From Erysipelotrichaceae bacterium (GTDB lineage Bacteria > Bacillota_I > Bacilli_A > Erysipelotrichales > Erysipelotrichaceae), in contig JAFONG010000054.1 in the NCBI GenBank assembly GCA_017418585.1, positions 1-10,079 of the forward strand: a stretch of DNA of 10,079 nucleotides. The letters are read 5' to 3'. Below, one piece after another: positions 6,052 to 10,079 of the stretch (positions are counted from its first letter, which is position 1; the number at the start of each line of letters is the position of its first letter). A program made the position numbers and the translations under genes. Under the pieces are notes generated by a model that ran no database searches, was not told the DNA's origin, and worked only from the letters and a program-made list of their open reading frames with translations.

Positions 6052-6294
6052 GTAATCAAAACATGTATGCGCCTTTTTCAAAAAGAAACAGCAAAATCAT
6101 GGCAGCGCTATCATTTACAGTCTAAAAATGGATAAAAAAAATAAAAAAATTAGGTAAAACATACTTATTATGAAAATTTTTCATATGATAATATTTATTT
6201 TTATTTTTAAAGAATGTTATTATAAAAATGATAACGGAAAAGATTTCCGTGTTTTTGTGGCCTATAAAATCATATAGGCATGAGAGGGTGTTGT
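6052..6294. other. AT-rich intergenic region upstream of the surface protein gene
   Basis: No credible gene is seen here. The stretch has long A and T runs (6121-6226) and a 17-bp palindrome TATGAAAATTTTTCATA (6169-6185). -10-like TATGAT (6184-6189) and TATAAA (6221-6226) are present without a good -35. There is a 7-bp hairpin ACGGAAA/TTTCCGT (6234-6240/6244-6250) followed by a T run. A second 7-bp hairpin GCCTATA/TATAGGC (6260-6266/6273-6279) sits just before the ribosome binding site. The ribosome site is GAGAGGG at 6282-6288, six bases before the ATG at 6295. Such a long structured leader suggests regulated expression of the adhesin. Confidence 0.5.
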
Positions 6295-9200
6295 ATGTTG
6301 AAAAGATGGTTGTCAATCGTATTAGTCACATTGATGTTCACCAGCAATATGCCAAGGAATATCAATGTCTACGCAGAAGAAGATCCGGTCGTAGAAACCG
6401 TAGAAGAATCCGAGGATAGCTCGGAAACAACGGAAAATACACCGCCGAAGGAAGACGCGGGTGGACAGGAAACGCCACCGGAAAACGGCGGAGGGAACGA
6501 AGATGCTCCCGAGATAGAAGAAGCAGTCTATATCGTTTATGAAGAACTGGAAGCGGTTCAGATTTTTGGTGCTGCCGCGACGTCTCCGGAACTGGCAACC
6601 GAATCCCTTCAGCAAACCACTTCGCTGGATAACGACAAGATCAATGAAGCAGTCGGAGAACTGTTCCGCGACGGTGATGCCGATGCTCCGGAAGACGACC
6701 CTCTTGTTCCAAGCATGGACGGCACGCAGATCGAAGACAATTTCGCTGCCAAGTGGATCACGGCCGATACGGTCGACAATGGCGATTCCGATCTGCTTTA
6801 TTTGAGACCCGGCAATAACGACGCTCAGACGATGCGTCTGCAGATCAACTATGCCCTTTCCGGCGAACACAACTACAATGCGGGCGATATCACGATCACC
6901 ATCCCGGCCTATCTGTTTACCGATCGCAACGGAAACAAGATAGGAACCGTTACCGTTCCTTATCCGGAAGATCCTTCCACGAAACAGGATTTCAACTGGA
7001 AACGGATCGGCGATCAGATCATCATCACCAACACCAAGAAAATGTCTGCAGCCACCAAAGGCTACATGCAGTTTGAATACAGCGGCATCACGCCTTCTCA
7101 GGTTCAAGATATGAAAGTATCCAACGACTTTACCGCAACCATCGAAGTCGTTACCTGGAGAGGCAACCTCATCGGCAGGACATCCAATGCTCTCAATGCC
7201 CAGATCGATACAGAAGCGCGTATCACCAGCGCCAACAAGCGCATCACTAGCAACGGCGTCAACAGAGTTCCGGCGTCTTCCATTCCGGCAAACCAGAGAA
7301 TCGAGGGCGAAGAAGAATATATCGTAGTCGACTGGTATGTCTATGGCAACGTTTCCGCAAACACGCAATACACGTTATCGTTTACGGATTCGATCCCGAT
7401 GGTCGACGGACAACCGGAATACAACGGTTTCATCATCGATACCAGTGCGGCAAGGGATTATCTTGATGAAGTCGGAACGTATCATTCAGGCACGGTCTAT
7501 ACCGGTTCCGCAGACGGACAAACTTCTTATTACAATGTCAGAACGGCATATCCTGCTTCACAGTTTGTGAAGGATACTGTATATGAATTCCATAACAATG
7601 CTGTCATGACGGTGACCGAGACCGACCCGGAAATGGCAAAGAATACCAATCCTAACGTTCAGGCAGTCGACCCCAAGCTGGTAACGACAGCTCCTTGTTC
7701 CGCCATGACGAGATGGAGTTTCCGCGATCCGATCTGGATCGATCCTCAGGGACACTTCTGGGCGAACAAGATCGGTAACGACGACAAGCCGAAAGGAAAC
7801 CAGACACACACCTCATCTAACACCTATAGCGATACGCACAAATATAGCGGAGGATACTATGGCATCTATCCTTCCGCTTTGAACGAGATCAGAGAAGGAA
7901 AAGAAAGCATCCAGCTGTCCTATACGGTCAATAGCCGCGGCTATCTGATGCCTTGGACCTATGATTTTGACAACCTGCCATGGGAAGAACCGTATATCCG
8001 TTCCGTAAACAACTATTTCAAGCGATATCTGACCCTGACAACGACCGATACGGGCCTTAAGATCAACGGGGCGGCTTTGACGATCTTCGATGATTATACT
8101 TTCGTTTCTGTCGAGATTCTGGATCCGTACATCTATGACGGCGTACCGCAGAACGTCACGGCAGACGGCGATTATATCGCCAAATACGCCGAAGACGGCA
8201 CGTTCAAGTATACGCGTAGCAGCGATCTGAGCAAAGCACCGGATATCAAGCTTCAAATTTTCCGCAACGGCGAGTGGGAAGACTATGCGACAGTCTCTTA
8301 TGCGACCGGTTCGCATGTCGTGACGCTGGCAAGCGGCTCGACTACGACGAATACCGTCATTGCGGTCCCTGCCGATACGGAAAATATCAGGACGATCACG
8401 ACGACGAATGTCGCGGCGATTGATTACGATATCCGTCCGGTCGTCAAACTGAAGAACAACGCCAAGATCAAGAATCTTGTGGAACTTGCGTTCAACCGGT
8501 CCAATACGCCAAGCATTTCCGTATACAACGGAGCATCGATGAACGTGGTATGCGAAGACGAGGATCTGGTAACGATTTCGGCGTCCGGATACGACTCTCT
8601 GCGCGGTTATACGACAGATACCTACGTCATTCCGAGCAAGACGGCGAAACAGACCAGAACGGATTATGAGAACCGCCTTGTAAACATACATTACACTGCG
8701 AAAGTGGAAGAACGTTCCTACATTCCTGAAAGGAGCGTTTATCTTGAGGCGATCGCGACGAATCGTCTGCAGCACGAGACCAAAGGCGTCTGGTATGACC
8801 TTCTGCCGGTCGGCGTGACTCCTTTGACCAACACGGTCAGACTGAGAAACAGCGACAGCAAGACTTATGTCTATACGGAAGAGAACTACAACGATTCCGG
8901 CAGGACTCTGCTGATCGTGGAATGCGATCTCGGGGTTTCTCCTACGACGTACCGCAGCGGCGACAACTTCTATTTCGAAGATGTTCCGACGATCGAATTC
9001 GATGCGATTTATACGTTCGATTCGATCAAAGACTATGGTCCTAACCTGCATAACGTTATCGCGTTCGAATCAGGAAACAGCACCTTGGGTTCTGTAAAGA
9101 ATTATACCGGAGAGCCGGATGATCCATATTCCAACAACAACTCTTATACCTCCAGCGCTTTTGCGAATAAAAACGAAAAAGACTGGATGAAGAACCTGGA

Positions 9201-10079
9201 CAAGCAGAAAGACGATCCGAATTTCGTTTATGCCGGCGCATATCTCACAGTCGATATTCTTGCATCTGCACGTACTTCGCTGCAGAAAGACGTCGATGTC
9301 AACAACGAAGGTTACTTCACGACAGGCGTTTACTGGGAATTTGAGGACCAGAACAAGCGTGATGTCTATGAAGGCGGCCAGTACAATTACCGTCTGGCGA
9401 TGACTTCAGATACAGGTACCGTATCGAAAGACCTGATCCTTTATGATTTCCTGGAAGAATTCTATGCCAAGACCGATGAACACGATCCGATCGATATCAA
9501 TGCGCCTAGATGGCAGGGATACTATAGAGATATCGACGTTTCGCAGATCGTCGAGGAAGGCTGTGCGCCTGTCGTTTATTTCAGCATCGAACCGAATCTG
9601 CAGATCACGACGACACCGACATCTTCCCAGGTGATTCCGGAAGTTGCCAACCTGGCAAACGAAGAGATCTGGGTCAAGGCATCGGATTATCTGGACGGAC
9701 TAAGCGGTGAAGAGAAGATAGCTGCATTGAACAAAATACGCGCAATCGCGATCGACTGCAGAAAAACGGCAAATGGTCAGGATTTTGTTCTTCAAGCGGA
9801 ACATACGATCGCTGCCATCGTAAGAATGCAGGCTCCTTCGGAGGAGATCGCCGCTCAGGCGATCGAAGCCAATGCGCATGCTTATAACAACGCCTATCTG
9901 CTTTCTACTTCGCTGGATGAACAGACGCAGGAGCAGATGGATTCCGGCCTCGTCAGAAAGGACTATACGAAAGTCGGTCTGATCGGATTGCAGCTGGATG
10001 TGAAAAAAGCATGGAACGATGACAACAACCGCGACGGTATCCGTACGGAAGAAGTGGTAGTCCATCTGATCGCGGATGG
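6295..10079 (+). CDS. Giant secreted Cna-B-domain surface adhesin (partial, 3' end outside window)
   Basis: The frame is open from the ATG at 6295 to the window edge, 1261 codons without a stop. Residues 1-27 are a signal peptide: KR, then hydrophobic WLSIVLVTLMF, with likely cleavage at VYA|EE. Residues 28-80 are an acidic Glu/Pro/Thr-rich linker. From about 155 the protein is beta-rich and Asn/Thr/Tyr-rich, with few Cys. LQINYALSG and AGDITITIPAYLF at 183-209 look like an immunoglobulin-like adhesin fold. The segment near 1130-1180 (IRAIAIDCRKTANGQDFVL) resembles linker modules of large clostridial adhesins. At 1234-1261, LDVKKAWNDDNNRDGIRTEE followed by VVVHLIADG is the first strand pair of a Cna-B domain, with K1238 as the candidate isopeptide lysine. 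More Cna-B repeats and an LPxTG-type anchor are expected downstream but not seen. Ligand unknown. Confidence 0.92.
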   Translation, partial: MLKRWLSIVLVTLMFTSNMPRNINVYAEEDPVVETVEESEDSSETTENTPPKEDAGGQETPPENGGGNEDAPEIEEAVYIVYEELEAVQIFGAAATSPELATESLQQTTSLDNDKINEAVGELFRDGDADAPEDDPLVPSMDGTQIEDNFAAKWITADTVDNGDSDLLYLRPGNNDAQTMRLQINYALSGEHNYNAGDITITIPAYLFTDRNGNKIGTVTVPYPEDPSTKQDFNWKRIGDQIIITNTKKMSAATKGYMQFEYSGITPSQVQDMKVSNDFTATIEVVTWRGNLIGRTSNALNAQIDTEARITSANKRITSNGVNRVPASSIPANQRIEGEEEYIVVDWYVYGNVSANTQYTLSFTDSIPMVDGQPEYNGFIIDTSAARDYLDEVGTYHSGTVYTGSADGQTSYYNVRTAYPASQFVKDTVYEFHNNAVMTVTETDPEMAKNTNPNVQAVDPKLVTTAPCSAMTRWSFRDPIWIDPQGHFWANKIGNDDKPKGNQTHTSSNTYSDTHKYSGGYYGIYPSALNEIREGKESIQLSYTVNSRGYLMPWTYDFDNLPWEEPYIRSVNNYFKRYLTLTTTDTGLKINGAALTIFDDYTFVSVEILDPYIYDGVPQNVTADGDYIAKYAEDGTFKYTRSSDLSKAPDIKLQIFRNGEWEDYATVSYATGSHVVTLASGSTTTNTVIAVPADTENIRTITTTNVAAIDYDIRPVVKLKNNAKIKNLVELAFNRSNTPSISVYNGASMNVVCEDEDLVTISASGYDSLRGYTTDTYVIPSKTAKQTRTDYENRLVNIHYTAKVEERSYIPERSVYLEAIATNRLQHETKGVWYDLLPVGVTPLTNTVRLRNSDSKTYVYTEENYNDSGRTLLIVECDLGVSPTTYRSGDNFYFEDVPTIEFDAIYTFDSIKDYGPNLHNVIAFESGNSTLGSVKNYTGEPDDPYSNNNSYTSSAFANKNEKDWMKNLDKQKDDPNFVYAGAYLTVDILASARTSLQKDVDVNNEGYFTTGVYWEFEDQNKRDVYEGGQYNYRLAMTSDTGTVSKDLILYDFLEEFYAKTDEHDPIDINAPRWQGYYRDIDVSQIVEEGCAPVVYFSIEPNLQITTTPTSSQVIPEVANLANEEIWVKASDYLDGLSGEEKIAALNKIRAIAIDCRKTANGQDFVLQAEHTIAAIVRMQAPSEEIAAQAIEANAHAYNNAYLLSTSLDEQTQEQMDSGLVRKDYTKVGLIGLQLDVKKAWNDDNNRDGIRTEEVVVHLIAD

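Noticed and set aside
6073..6085. Short palindrome CTTTTTCAAAAAG
   Set aside because: It is a homopolymer-based dyad in AT-rich DNA, easily produced by chance, with no promoter or T run that would give it a role.
6122..6316. A 64-codon minus-strand frame in the adhesin upstream region
   Set aside because: It is a Phe/Ile/Lys/Asn-rich translation of AT-rich DNA without a ribosome site, and it overlaps the start of the surface protein gene.
6322..7368. A 348-codon open frame on the minus strand
   Set aside because: It lies fully inside the surface protein gene, has no ribosome site, and encodes an Arg/Val/Ile/Asp-rich sequence typical of the antisense of Asp/Asn/Thr/Glu-rich coding DNA.
7813..9051. 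A 412-codon open frame on the minus strand
   Set aside because: It is antisense to the same surface protein. Its length comes from the biased codon use of the sense gene, and its Arg/Ile/Asp/Val composition matches no real protein style.

Overview
The window looks like a chromosomal segment of a low-to-mid-GC Bacillota (Firmicutes) bacterium. It has strong AAGGAG-type ribosome binding sites, T-rich intrinsic terminators, a Gram-positive signal peptide (VYA|EE) on a giant Cna-B-type surface protein, and a short GMP synthase without its glutaminase domain. A gut or oral Erysipelotrichia-like member is my best guess, but that is an inference from gene style and not from a marker gene.

Left part (1-1806): a small acidic protein gene (+, 2-292) converges on a membrane-protein gene (-, 342-1064). 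A perfect 30-bp palindrome between them should terminate transcription both ways. The membrane protein ends in a Cys/His motif resembling a zinc site. Behind it on the same strand is a YhhN/TMEM86-like integral membrane protein (-, about 1135-1752).

Middle (1807-5982): a nucleotide block on the + strand. A uracil-type NCS2 permease is preceded by a good promoter and a leader of about 107 nt. In the leader a terminator hairpin and an upstream antiterminator arm are mutually exclusive, so the permease is probably controlled by transcription attenuation or an unrecognised riboswitch. An 87-bp gap with an AT-rich hairpin leads to guaB (IMP dehydrogenase), which overlaps by 8 bp a guaA gene encoding only the ATP-pyrophosphatase and dimerisation parts of GMP synthase. 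Together guaB and guaA convert IMP to XMP to GMP. The IMPDH is of the unusual type I know from the protist Tritrichomonas foetus: same length, with catalytic and drug-resistance residues at the same numbers. A clear intrinsic terminator closes the block.

Right part (5945-10079): a 350-bp AT-rich intergenic region holds three 11-bp-spaced TTGA repeats (an OmpR/PhoP-like layout), a 17-bp palindrome and two small hairpins. It precedes a very long secreted protein gene that is still open at the window edge (1261 codons seen). The protein has a signal peptide, an acidic E/P-rich stalk, a long beta-rich adhesin-like region, and the beginning of a Cna-B domain just before the window ends. It is most likely a cell-wall-anchored MSCRAMM-type adhesin.

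I found no rRNA, tRNA, CRISPR array, insertion sequence or phage gene.
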